Of a stretch of 12,499 nucleotides of DNA, positions 1-6,858 are shown piece by piece. The stretch is from B3-G11 sp036985855 (lineage in GTDB: Bacteria > Actinomycetota > Acidimicrobiia > Spongiisociales > UBA5794). The notes beneath the pieces are model-generated. The model did no database searches and had not been told where the DNA came from. It saw only the letters and a program-made list of their open reading frames with translations. The stretch is taken from NCBI GenBank assembly GCA_036985855.1, contig BTQL01000064.1, positions 1 to 12,499 of the forward strand. Direction: 5' to 3'. Within the stretch, counting starts at the first letter, position 1. Every line of letters starts with the position of its first letter. A program made the position numbers and the translations under genes.

Positions 1-357
1 CCTGAGTCGGTCTGTCTGTTCGGAGGGAAGGTCGGGTAAGTAGGTGATCCAGACGGCACCATGTTCAAGCGAGTGAAGGGCATTCTCAGCGCGGACAGGG
101 GTGTCGTAGAAACCACAATTCGCCAAGACGGCGTCATGCGGTCCGCCCGCGGGAATCTCACCCTTCGCGTAGATGTCGCCGTTGATGTGCTCGGGCGAAC
201 CGACGGTGAACGTTTCGGTGCCATCAGGGATTCCCGTGACAGGGTCGGAGTTGAAGAGCATGAGGGCGACGAGGCCAAGCACAGCAGACACGCCGACGAT
301 GGCTCCGAGCCGCTTCCCCCACGGTGAATCGGAGGGCACGGTCTTCGTCCCACTCAT
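1..357 (-). CDS. DUF3105 membrane-anchored protein, copy A (C-terminus cut by window edge)
   Basis: This is a partial gene: 119 codons are visible from an ATG at 357-355, and the frame is still open at base 1. After a short polar start it has one hydrophobic segment (about residues 18-35), so the rest is probably outside the cytoplasm. The visible part aligns with the complete DUF3105 protein at 1476-2078: 75 of 109 aligned residues are identical by eye count, including the FNSDP stretch after the membrane segment, NCG (80-82) and HSLEHG (95-100). The His/Glu-rich HSLEHG motif is a hallmark of DUF3105 and might bind metal, but the family has no established function. It lacks about 14 N-terminal residues present in copy B. 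An AAGGA sequence lies just upstream of the ATG. It follows the cytochrome c gene by 81 bp on the same strand, so co-transcription is likely. Family call is confident; function is unknown. Confidence 0.85.
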   Translation of the reverse strand, partial: MSGTKTVPSDSPWGKRLGAIVGVSAVLGLVALMLFNSDPVTGIPDGTETFTVGSPEHINGDIYAKGEIPAGGPHDAVLANCGFYDTPVRAENALHSLEHGAVWITYLPDLPSEQTDRLR

Positions 358-438
358 CGTCCTTCGACGTCTACCGCGACTCGGCACGGGAACGATCGAT
401 GCTTGAGGCTGTTGTTTGTACGATTTCGGTGATCGGAA

Positions 439-1305
439 TCATTGTTGCGGATGGTCGAGGCCGAGGGCTTCGTAGAGACCGTCGATCACGCCGTGTCTGT
501 CCTCCCCGCTGCGCCAGTCTTCGAGCAGCTTCGTAAGCGTCTCCTCATGGTCATGCCTGACGGTTGCTCCAGCGGCCTGTGAAAGGTGGTACTCCACGTC
601 CTGGTCCTCGTCACGTTCATTGGCCGACAGTGCCATTCCCACATGGGCAGTGACGACATCGAAGTGCTCCGAGATGTCGGGGCCGAGGGCCTCGAGGATC
701 TCCTGCTCGGCAGCGTGAAGGTTTCCGGCACGGATTTCGGTCTCCAGTTCCTCTGCCAGGTTCATGAGATCGGAATCTCCACCATGAAGAGACATGTGTT
801 CGACGTGGCGGATCGCGTCGTCCGTGTTCTCGGCGTCCAAGGAAAGGAGCGCCAGCCTCATGTGTGCGACCTCGGTTGCGGTCAGTTCGGGCCCGTGGGC
901 CCCGTCTTCGCCCTCCTCGCCTTCCTCTGCGTGCACCATCACCATCTCATCTCCGAGGGTGACGATCCACGCATAGATGTCCCGCACATCGTCGTCGCTG
1001 AGAACGTCGGTCGGGAAGGGGGGCATGACGTCGCCCTTGGGCGTCCGAACCTGGCGGAACAGCTGATCTTCTGTGTGGCCTGCCAGTGCCGGACCGACTC
1101 CGCCCTCACCGTCCTGACCATGACAGGCTGAGCATCCCACCGTGCGGAACGTCTCCAATCCCGCGGATGCTCCGGAGGAGAGCGCCTGTACGCCTTCGCC
1201 ACCATCCGACGGCGCCTGCACCTTCCCGCTCACATCGGCACAACCCGCAGCGAACAATGTGACGACAACCAGGGCGACCCCGAAACGTTTACCGATGCGC
1301 CGCAC
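439..1305 (-). CDS. c-type cytochrome lipoprotein with His/acid-rich C-terminal domain
   Basis: With a GTG start at 1305-1303 this encodes 288 residues. That start follows GGAAGGAA (1315-1322) by 9 nt; the frame is open upstream to another GTG at 1338, which lacks a ribosome site and would place 11 polar residues before the signal peptide. Residues 1-22 form a signal peptide ending in FAAGC, probably a lipobox with Cys22 lipidated, although Ala replaces the usual Leu at -3. A monohaem cytochrome c domain follows (about 45-118): CSACH at 58-62 binds haem covalently and Met94 in VMPPFP is the likely sixth ligand. Residues 120-288 are an acidic, probably helical extension with 14 His that I do not recognise. 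It should be an extracytoplasmic electron carrier. It sits between two DUF3105 genes. The cytochrome domain is certain; its partner and the role of the extension are unknown. Confidence 0.88.
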   Translation of the reverse strand: MRRIGKRFGVALVVVTLFAAGCADVSGKVQAPSDGGEGVQALSSGASAGLETFRTVGCSACHGQDGEGGVGPALAGHTEDQLFRQVRTPKGDVMPPFPTDVLSDDDVRDIYAWIVTLGDEMVMVHAEEGEEGEDGAHGPELTATEVAHMRLALLSLDAENTDDAIRHVEHMSLHGGDSDLMNLAEELETEIRAGNLHAAEQEILEALGPDISEHFDVVTAHVGMALSANERDEDQDVEYHLSQAAGATVRHDHEETLTKLLEDWRSGEDRHGVIDGLYEALGLDHPQQ

Positions 1306-1314
1306 AGTTCGTTG

Positions 1315-1322
1315 TTCCTTCC
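1315..1322 (-). promoter_or_regulatory. ribosome binding site that decides the cytochrome c start
   Basis: GGAAGGAA on the minus strand lies 9 nt before the GTG at 1305-1303. It supports that GTG over the upstream in-frame GTG at 1338. Confidence 0.6.
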
Positions 1323-1381
1323 GGTGGTTTCTCCACACGATTCGTGCCTCTCCATGCGTTGGGTCTGATTGGATTGTGGAG

Positions 1382-1411
1382 ATGGTACACCGACGAACTA
1401 AACATTCTCAA
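1382..1411 (-). promoter_or_regulatory. candidate sigma70-type promoter for the cytochrome c gene
   Basis: Read on the minus strand, TTGAGA (1406-1411) and TACCAT (1382-1387) are separated by 18 nt. Transcription would start near 1375, leaving a leader of about 70 nt before the GTG at 1305. The promoter lies in the 170-bp gap after the upstream DUF3105 gene, so the cytochrome could be transcribed alone or by read-through. The rest of the gap holds only a weak 6-bp stem (1455-1460 with 1468-1473) just after the DUF3105 stop. The assignment rests on hexamer match alone. Confidence 0.4.
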
Positions 1412-1475
1412 TGGCTGGCAGGTTGCGTTCTTTGTCCACCGTCTCGACGAGGCGCTCTCGAGGTTGGCGAGAGTT

Positions 1476-2078
1476 TCAGCCGATAGGATTCCCTACACCG
1501 CTCCGACACAATGCTCCTGCTTCAGGCGCATTTCGGCCGCGCTCGAACTCGTTCACGAATTGCTCGAGGCGTTGGTCGTTCGCATCGGTGAGTTTGAGCT
1601 GGAACCCCCAGGCGGTAGCGATGATCTGGGCGTCCTGACCAGGTACCGGGCTGACGAGGACCTTGTCCACACCACCGGTGAAGCGCTTGAGTCGGTCGAT
1701 CTGATCCGAATCGAGGTCGGGTACGTACGAGATCCAAACGGCGCCGTGTTCAAGCGAGTGGACGACATTCTCAGTCCGGAAGGGTGCGTCGTAGTAGCCG
1801 CAGTTCGCCCAGGCCGCATCCATTGCACCTCCCGCGGGAACCTCACCCTGTCTGTAGATCGTGCCATTGATGTGTTCGGCCGTGGTGACAGCGATCGTCT
1901 CGGTGCCCTCGGGCACACCGCTGATGGGGTCGGAGTTGAAGAGCATGAGAGCGACGAGGCCGATCACCACAGAGATGCCGACCAACGCTCCAAGTCGTTT
2001 CGGCCAAGGAGATTCGCCTGGCATGGACTTCATGCCGCTCGTCGTGGTGGATAATCGTTTCTTGCTCGTTCCACTCAT
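1476..2078 (-). CDS. DUF3105 membrane-anchored protein, copy B (complete)
   Basis: This complete protein has 200 residues and starts at the ATG at 2078-2076, preceded by a weak purine-rich GAAAGAG site. It has a basic, Ser/Thr-rich N-terminus (1-28), one membrane segment (about 29-47), and then a domain that is probably outside the cytoplasm, with NCG (92-94), HSLEHG (107-112) and a C-terminal ALC..GVGNPIG stretch (Cys191). This is the DUF3105 pattern. The two Cys (93, 191) could form a disulfide and HSLEHG could bind a metal; both are inferences. It heads the minus-strand cluster DUF3105-cytochrome c-DUF3105 and is divergent from hutF across 168 bp. A TACCAT box at 2128-2133 (minus) could be its -10 element, about 50 nt before the ATG. 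DUF3105 has no established function. Confidence 0.88.
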   Translation of the reverse strand: MSGTSKKRLSTTTSGMKSMPGESPWPKRLGALVGISVVIGLVALMLFNSDPISGVPEGTETIAVTTAEHINGTIYRQGEVPAGGAMDAAWANCGYYDAPFRTENVVHSLEHGAVWISYVPDLDSDQIDRLKRFTGGVDKVLVSPVPGQDAQIIATAWGFQLKLTDANDQRLEQFVNEFERGRNAPEAGALCRSGVGNPIG

Positions 2079-2127
2079 GTCGGGGCTCTTTCTCTTGCAG
2101 ACTCGTTGGGGAGGTTCTGGAACGACG

Positions 2128-2133
2128 ATGGTA
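2128..2133 (-). promoter_or_regulatory. candidate -10 box for the DUF3105 copy B gene
   Basis: TACCAT on the minus strand is the same hexamer as in front of the cytochrome gene. It would give a leader of roughly 40 nt. I see no convincing -35 element. The box lies in the 168-bp region shared with the divergent hutF gene, in which no clear operator repeat was recognised. Confidence 0.3.
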
Positions 2134-2233
2134 TGTCGAAGTTCGAGTTATTCCCGACGATCGCGGCCATTGGCCTACATGAGTGCCGCGTCGGCTGTCT
2201 TCCTTCGGTACCGGTGGCAAGATGTCCGGGCGC

Positions 2234-2239
2234 TATTGT
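2234..2239 (+). promoter_or_regulatory. candidate leaderless-type -10 box for hutF
   Basis: TATTGT ends 7 nt before the hutF ATG at 2247. That spacing places the transcription start at or next to the start codon, which fits the absence of a Shine-Dalgarno sequence there. No clear -35 element is visible. Confidence 0.45.
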
Positions 2240-2246
2240 CGGGCCA

Positions 2247-3602
2247 ATGGAGCGCTGGTTTGCGGAACGTGCATGGCTCGGCGGGCCGAACCTGACTGAG
2301 AACGTTGTTCTCACGGTCGGTCGTGGCCGGATCACGTCGATTGCTAGAGCACAGAGCCATTCGAGTGCGGATCACAAGCTCGATGGCATCGTGATTCCTG
2401 GACTTGTATCGGCACACTCCCACGCGTTTCATCGTGCACTCAGGGGACATACCAGTGACGGGACCGGCGATTTCTGGTCGTGGCGCACGCCGATGTACAA
2501 GGTCGCGAACCGGCTGAATCCGGAGTCCTATCGGGAGCTGGCTATTGCGGTGTTCTCAGAAATGCTCGAGGCAGGTATCACAACCGTCGGAGAGTTCCAC
2601 TACCTCCACCACGACGAAGACGGCCAACCGTACGCCGATCCGAACGCGATGGGAAGGGCGTTGATCGAGGCCGCGGTGCACGTCGGTATTCGAGTCACAC
2701 TCATAGACGCCGCGTACCTGATGTCCAACGTCGCCGGCTCACCCGTGACCCCTCAGCAGCGACGATTCTCCGACGGAACGATCGACGCCTGGTCCGAACG
2801 CGTGCGTGATCTGAACAGAGAGTTTTCAGGTGAACCAGCTGTCCGAATAGGTGTCGCTGCACATAGCGTCAGAGGTGTCGCTGCAACTGATCTCGGCGAC
2901 GTCGCCCGCACTGCGAGGGAGCTGAACGTGCCACTGCACATCCATGTCTCTGAACAGATCGCTGAGAACGAGGCTTGCAAAGCTGCGCACGGTGTTACGC
3001 CCGCGCGGCTCCTGGAAACCGTGGGTTTCCTCGGACCGTCAACGACGCTTGTCCACGCGACGCATCTGACCCCGGACGATATCGACATCATCGCAGCGAC
3101 CGGGACGGGCGTGTGTTTCTGCCCCACGACGGAAGCAGATCTCGGGGACGGTATCGGTCCCGCAGCTGAATTGGTAGAGGCCGGCGTCCACCTCAGCCTC
3201 GGGTCAGATTCCAATGCGATCATCGACATTCTCGACGAGGCGCGACGTGTCGAGTATCACGATCGACTCAGACTTCACAGCAGGGGCATTCACAGGCCAG
3301 AGGACATGTTGGAGTCCGCGACTTCCGGAGGTGCAGAGGCGCTGGGGTGGTCGGGCGGGGGCCGTATCGCTGAGAACGCGCCGGCCGACTTCATTGCCAT
3401 CGATCCAACGTCTTCCGAGCTCGCCGGTACGGACCTTTCAACCGTCGCGGGCCTTGCCATGGCGTCGACGCGGGCATCGGTAACAGACGTCGTCGTTGGG
3501 GGACGGCGGGTCGTCGCGTCTGGTCGTCTGTTGGCAGCGCCCACTGCTCTCGAGCGAGCTTCTACGCTGGCTGCCATGGCAAAGACAGGGGAGCAGAGCT
3601 GA
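2247..3602 (+). CDS. hutF: formimidoylglutamate deiminase
   Basis: This 451-residue amidohydrolase matches the family's usual length of about 450. HutF deiminates N-formimino-L-glutamate to N-formyl-L-glutamate and ammonia in the five-step branch of histidine degradation. HSHAFHRAL (57-65) supplies metal ligands His57 and His59, HIHVSEQ (231-237) supplies His233 and the acid/base Glu236, His270 is in LVHATH, and Asp321 is in LGSDSN. These sit about one residue from the corresponding positions I recall for the Pseudomonas enzyme. FWSWR and GEFHYLHH (115-122) are also typical of HutF rather than of guanine or cytosine deaminases. The ATG at 2247 is chosen because family homology begins there and a TATTGT box lies 7 nt upstream; the frame is open further upstream to 2106. 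Its TGA overlaps the next ATG by 1 nt. No hutH, hutU, hutI or hutG lies in the window. Confidence 0.93.
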   Translation: MERWFAERAWLGGPNLTENVVLTVGRGRITSIARAQSHSSADHKLDGIVIPGLVSAHSHAFHRALRGHTSDGTGDFWSWRTPMYKVANRLNPESYRELAIAVFSEMLEAGITTVGEFHYLHHDEDGQPYADPNAMGRALIEAAVHVGIRVTLIDAAYLMSNVAGSPVTPQQRRFSDGTIDAWSERVRDLNREFSGEPAVRIGVAAHSVRGVAATDLGDVARTARELNVPLHIHVSEQIAENEACKAAHGVTPARLLETVGFLGPSTTLVHATHLTPDDIDIIAATGTGVCFCPTTEADLGDGIGPAAELVEAGVHLSLGSDSNAIIDILDEARRVEYHDRLRLHSRGIHRPEDMLESATSGGAEALGWSGGGRIAENAPADFIAIDPTSSELAGTDLSTVAGLAMASTRASVTDVVVGGRRVVASGRLLAAPTALERASTLAAMAKTGEQS

Positions 3603-4183
3603 TGACGATTCGGGCAATCCCACAGATCGGTGACCCGGTTCTACGCACGGTAACGACCGATGTGAAAGCGGAGGAACTGACGTCCGTCGTCGTCCAGACG
3701 CTCATAGACGACATGATCGAGACGATGGCGGATGCCATGGGCGCGGGCATCGCAGCGACCCAGGTTGGCGAGTCGTTGAGTATCTGCATCGTCGGGGTCG
3801 AGCGCAATGAGCGGTATCCGTACAAGCCGCCGATTCCGCTTACGGTGCTCGTCAATCCGGTGGTAAGACCGATCGATTGCGTTACGTTTCTCAACAACGA
3901 GGGTTGCCTGAGCGTGCCGATTCGCGGCGACCTGTATCGCTTCATGAATATCGAGGTCACCGCACTTGACCGAAGAGGTGCAGAATCGACGACCGTCTAC
4001 CGCGGTCTGAGTGCCGGTACGGTTCAACACGAGGTTGATCATCTCGCAGGGACCCTTATCGTCGACCGCATGCACGACGCACGCACCATATCCACGTGGG
4101 AGAACTTCCAAGAACATGGCATGGCAGACTACGTCGAGAGGATCCGGCCTGTCATCGACGCAACGGAGCCGAGGGCTCCCTGA
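3602..4183 (+). CDS. peptide deformylase family protein, translationally coupled to hutF
   Basis: The protein has 193 residues and carries all three deformylase motifs: GAGIAATQVG (47-56, Gln54), EGCLS (100-104, metal ligand Cys102) and QHEVDH (142-147, ligands His143 and His147, catalytic Glu144). Peptide deformylase removes formate from the N-terminal formyl-Met of new proteins. The ATG overlaps the hutF stop as TGATG, so translation is probably coupled. The next gene starts 18 nt downstream. Because HutF produces N-formylglutamate, this enzyme may deformylate that small molecule instead of, or in addition to, peptides; that is inference from context, not from a sequence signature. The C-terminal tail (about 160-193) looks divergent from the standard enzymes. 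No fmt gene is adjacent, which is the common partner of the housekeeping def. Fold and catalytic residues are certain; substrate is open. Confidence 0.92.
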   Translation: MTIRAIPQIGDPVLRTVTTDVKAEELTSVVVQTLIDDMIETMADAMGAGIAATQVGESLSICIVGVERNERYPYKPPIPLTVLVNPVVRPIDCVTFLNNEGCLSVPIRGDLYRFMNIEVTALDRRGAESTTVYRGLSAGTVQHEVDHLAGTLIVDRMHDARTISTWENFQEHGMADYVERIRPVIDATEPRAP

Positions 4184-4201
4184 TCGGATCGATGGAGCCA
4201 C

Positions 4202-5161
4202 ATGGGTGATCAGCGGGTAAGGATCTTCGCTCTCAGCATTCCGCTCAACCGGCCGTTCGCAACAGCGAATGGCACGATTGTTACGCGCCGCGTTGCTCTT
4301 GTGCGCGTCGGTCCTGAACCATACGGATGGGGTGAGGCAGCTCCCTACCCGGGTCAGGATGAACCCATCGAAGACGTCTTAAGAGCGGCAGACGTACGGG
4401 AATGGACGCCGACACTTTCGGCTGCGGTCGATGGGGCTGAAGCGGACAGGGATGCTCGCATCGCGGGAGAATCCCTTGCAGGCCGTATAGGTGCTACCCA
4501 GACCACACTGCCGGTGTCACTTGCCATCGGTATGGAGCCGGATCCGGTTGCTCAGGTGGCGTCGGCTGTAGCGAGTGGTGTCGGACGCTTCAAGGTCAAG
4601 ATCGCACCTGGCAGGGTGGATCACGTCACAACGATCAGAGAGCGGTTCCGCGATGTCGTTCTGGGCGTCGATGCCAATGGGTCGTTCGATGCCGAGACGG
4701 TGTCGGAGCTTGGCATGCTCGCAGGACTCGGCATTGCCTTCGTTGAACAACCGGTCTCGGATCTGACGTCCGATGCAGCGCGGCAGCTCAAGACCTTGCT
4801 CGATGCTCCCGTGTTTGCCGACGAGGCTGTGCGGTCGGTCGCGGATGCAGCGAGACTGCTGGAATCGTCTGCGGTTGATGGCATCGTGATCAAGCCCGGA
4901 AGACTTGGCTGGACCGGAGCGCTCGAGGCGCGTGAACTCGCAAATGCTGCAGAGAAGCGTTGGCGTGCTTCGGGGCTGCTTGAAACTGGTATCGGGCGTG
5001 CGTTCACCGACACGCTGGCTGCGTGTCCCGATGCGTTCGTCTCTGACGTCGCTCCCGCAGAGTGGTTTCTGAGCAAGGACGTCACAGCCTCCCGGCTCCG
5101 CAACGCTCACATCACGGTGCCGCGCGGTCCCGGCCTCGGAGTCGTGCCGAAGCTCTCTTGA
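4202..5161 (+). CDS. enolase-superfamily enzyme of the o-succinylbenzoate synthase / N-acylamino-acid racemase group
   Basis: This 319-residue protein has the muconate-lactonizing enzyme fold. A capping domain (about 1-100) contains GWGEAAPYP (42-50). The barrel carries the full catalytic set: KVK (131-133), metal ligands Asp157 (VDANGSF), Glu182 (VEQP) and Asp207 (FADEA), and the base Lys231 (VIKPGR). SGLLETGIGRA (257-267) and the C-terminal VPRGPGLGV are typical of the group containing MenC and N-acylamino-acid racemases. MenC dehydrates SHCHC to o-succinylbenzoate for menaquinone; racemases of this group act on N-acyl amino acids. Sequence alone does not separate the two. The length is short for the racemase subgroup (about 370), with a reduced cap between GWGE and the AVDGAEAD helix. 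The ATG follows GGAG. It is the third gene of the hutF operon, and no other men gene is present. Confidence 0.85.
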   Translation: MGDQRVRIFALSIPLNRPFATANGTIVTRRVALVRVGPEPYGWGEAAPYPGQDEPIEDVLRAADVREWTPTLSAAVDGAEADRDARIAGESLAGRIGATQTTLPVSLAIGMEPDPVAQVASAVASGVGRFKVKIAPGRVDHVTTIRERFRDVVLGVDANGSFDAETVSELGMLAGLGIAFVEQPVSDLTSDAARQLKTLLDAPVFADEAVRSVADAARLLESSAVDGIVIKPGRLGWTGALEARELANAAEKRWRASGLLETGIGRAFTDTLAACPDAFVSDVAPAEWFLSKDVTASRLRNAHITVPRGPGLGVVPKLS

Positions 5162-5165
5162 ACCA

Positions 5166-5211
5166 TTCTGGCGTCTCTCAGGGCATCATGATGCCCTGAG
5201 AGACGCCAGAA
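5166..5211. terminator. perfect 46-bp palindrome, probable bidirectional terminator
   Basis: Two 23-nt arms (5166-5188 and 5189-5211) are exact reverse complements with no spacer. RNA from either strand could fold into a stem of about 21 bp with a 4-nt loop. It begins 4 bp after the menC-like stop and ends 11 bp before the stop of the convergent acyl-CoA dehydrogenase gene, the expected place for a shared terminator. No U-tract follows on either side, as is common in actinobacteria. Confidence 0.75.
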
Positions 5212-5222
5212 CCCTGTGGGCA

Positions 5223-6365
5223 TCAGCGGATGGGCAGTCCGAGGCCGCGGCTGATCACGAGTCGCTGGATCTCGGAGGTGCCCTCGCCGATCTCGAGGAC
5301 TTTTGCGTCCCTGTAGTGACGTGCAACGAGTGTCTCATCCATGAAACCAGCACCACCGAAGATCTGGGTCGCCTCGCGAGTCGCCGTCACCGCGGCCTCG
5401 GTTGCGTAGAGTTTCGCGATGGCGGCCTCCTGTTTGAACGGCCTCCCGTTGTCCTTCAACCACGCAGCCTTGTAGGTGAGCAGTGCTGCAGCGTGCACAC
5501 TGACCTCGATGTCCGCGGCCTTGAACGCGACCGCCTGATAGGACCCAATCGGCTTTCCGAAACTCGTTCGCTCGTTTGCGTACGCGACGGACTCATCGAG
5601 ACAAGCCCTGATCACTCCGACCGCCATGGCAGCGATGGCGATACGACCATCATCGAGTGTCGAGAGAAACTGGTGGAAGCCGCGGCCGCGCTCGCCGAGG
5701 AGATTCTCGGCGGGAACCCTGCAGTCGTTGAACGTGAGACCGTGGGTATCCGAGGCGTGCCAGCCCATCTTCCGGTAGGCAGGTTCGACCGTGAAACCTT
5801 CCGTTCCGAGTGGGACGATGATCGACGAGATCTCGCCGGGGCCCGTGCGCGCGGTGATGGATACGACACTCGTGATCTCGGAACCCGAATTCGTGATGAA
5901 CGCCTTGGATCCGTTGATGACCCACTCGTCACCATCGAGGACCGCTTTGGTCGCGGTTGCGCCGGCGTCCGACCCGGCGTCCGGTTCGGTGAGACCGAAA
6001 CCTGCGAGCGTCTTGCCGGTGACGAGATCTGGAAGCCACTTCGACTTCTGATCATCCGAACCGAACTCCTGTATCGGGTTGATACCGAGGCTGACACCCG
6101 CTTCGAGAGTGATCGCCATGGACTGGTCGACCCGCGCGATCTCCTCGATCGCGATGCAGAGACTTGTGAAGTCTGCTCCCGCCCCGCCCCACTTCTCGTC
6201 TGCGGTGATGCCGAAGAGACCGAGGTCGCCCATCTCTTGGACGACGTCGGCTGGGAAGTGATGATCGGCGTCCCACTGCTCAGCCTCCGGCGCGATCCGA
6301 TCCTCGGCGAACTCGTGCACCATTGAGCGCAGCGCGCGGTGTTCATCGGTGAAGTCGAAATCCAT
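5223..6365 (-). CDS. acyl-CoA dehydrogenase
   Basis: This 380-residue FAD flavoprotein has the standard length of the family. It oxidises an acyl-CoA to the trans-2-enoyl-CoA and passes electrons to electron-transfer flavoprotein. Visible are the N-terminal helical domain (1-120), the LTEPDAGSD signature (125-133), FITNSG (156-161), the second signature QIFGGAGFMDE (334-344), and GEGTSEIQR (360-368), in which Glu361 is the catalytic base at the position used by short- and medium-chain enzymes. The ATG at 6365-6363 is chosen because homology starts there (MDFDFTDEH); the frame is open upstream to 6500 but that part is not family-like and runs over the divergent gene. A TATGCT box lies 6 nt upstream. 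The gene is monocistronic, convergent with the hutF operon and divergent from the DUF3054 gene. The acyl chain cannot be read from sequence. Confidence 0.95.
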   Translation of the reverse strand: MDFDFTDEHRALRSMVHEFAEDRIAPEAEQWDADHHFPADVVQEMGDLGLFGITADEKWGGAGADFTSLCIAIEEIARVDQSMAITLEAGVSLGINPIQEFGSDDQKSKWLPDLVTGKTLAGFGLTEPDAGSDAGATATKAVLDGDEWVINGSKAFITNSGSEITSVVSITARTGPGEISSIIVPLGTEGFTVEPAYRKMGWHASDTHGLTFNDCRVPAENLLGERGRGFHQFLSTLDDGRIAIAAMAVGVIRACLDESVAYANERTSFGKPIGSYQAVAFKAADIEVSVHAAALLTYKAAWLKDNGRPFKQEAAIAKLYATEAAVTATREATQIFGGAGFMDETLVARHYRDAKVLEIGEGTSEIQRLVISRGLGLPIR

Positions 6366-6371
6366 GAGGCG

Positions 6372-6377
6372 AGCATA
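6372..6377 (-). promoter_or_regulatory. candidate leaderless-type -10 box for the acyl-CoA dehydrogenase
   Basis: TATGCT on the minus strand ends 6 nt before the ATG at 6365. No Shine-Dalgarno sequence is present. It lies in the 63-bp gap shared with the divergent DUF3054 gene. No good -35 element was found. Confidence 0.45.
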
Positions 6378-6390
6378 GAAGCGCGGACGC

Positions 6391-6421
6391 TTGCACGAGA
6401 CACCTCGAGTGTCGATACCCT
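6391..6421 (+). promoter_or_regulatory. candidate leaderless promoter for the DUF3054 gene
   Basis: TTGCAC (6391-6396), a 19-nt spacer, and TACCCT (6416-6421) lie in front of the ATG at 6429, with 7 nt between box and ATG. Transcription would begin at or next to the A of the ATG. The spacer is at the long end of the normal range. Confidence 0.45.
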
Positions 6422-6428
6422 CGGCGGA

Positions 6429-6809
6429 ATGAAGCGCTGGTTCTGGATGCTCGACGCCTTCGTCGTGATCTCGTTTGCGGTCATCGGTTCCGATGTCCAT
6501 GGCTTCACGTATCGGCTGGTTGGCATTCTGAGGGTTTTGGGCCCCTTCCTGATTGCGCTCGCGGGTGGGATCGTCTTGTTGCGGGTTTGGAGGAATCCGC
6601 TATCCCTGTTCAACGGATTCGCGCTCGGAGGCATCACCCTGACAGCAGGGATGTTGATGCGAGGCTATCTGTGGAACGAAGGAACACCGCGACCTTTCAT
6701 GCTCGTGTCCGCTGCCTGGTTCGTCGGGCTCATGGTTGGCTGGCGCGTGATCGCTATCGGATTCGTGTGGTTCACAAATCGGTCATGGAACGTCGACCCG
6801 AGGGCCTGA
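6429..6809 (+). CDS. DUF3054 family small membrane protein
   Basis: This is a 126-residue integral membrane protein with about four hydrophobic segments (roughly 7-22, 32-52, 62-80 and 92-115). The opening pattern WMLDAFVVISFAVIG..HG, the R-x-L-GPFL stretch before the second segment and the WR-P-L turn after it agree with DUF3054, a family frequent in actinobacteria and without a known function. The ATG at 6429 is chosen because homology begins there and a promoter-like TACCCT box ends 7 nt before it; an upstream in-frame start would lie on top of the divergent acyl-CoA dehydrogenase gene. The next gene begins 49 bp downstream with its own -10 box, so co-transcription is uncertain. Confidence 0.8.
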   Translation: MKRWFWMLDAFVVISFAVIGSDVHGFTYRLVGILRVLGPFLIALAGGIVLLRVWRNPLSLFNGFALGGITLTAGMLMRGYLWNEGTPRPFMLVSAAWFVGLMVGWRVIAIGFVWFTNRSWNVDPRA

Positions 6810-6846
6810 CCCGACCTGACGCCCCGAACCTTGCCTGACATGGCAT

Positions 6847-6852
6847 TAGCAT
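6847..6852 (+). promoter_or_regulatory. candidate leaderless-type -10 box for the nuclease-like gene
   Basis: TAGCAT ends 6 nt before the ATG at 6859, in the 49-bp gap after the DUF3054 gene. There is no Shine-Dalgarno sequence before that ATG. Confidence 0.4.
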
Positions 6853-6858
6853 CGCGTC

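Noticed and set aside
61..327. 88-codon plus-strand reading frame at the left edge
   Set aside because: It is antisense to the DUF3105 copy A gene, whose homology to copy B is clear.
586..1131. 181-codon plus-strand reading frame antisense to the cytochrome c gene
   Set aside because: It shows no family resemblance, and the opposite strand carries a clear signal peptide and haem motif.
3641..4201. 186-codon minus-strand reading frame over the deformylase gene
   Set aside because: It is a shadow of the deformylase, which has all catalytic motifs in the other frame.
5223..6500. N-terminally extended acyl-CoA dehydrogenase starting at 6500
   Set aside because: The extra 45 residues are not family-like and overlap the divergent DUF3054 gene; the ATG at 6365 fits the family and has a -10 box.
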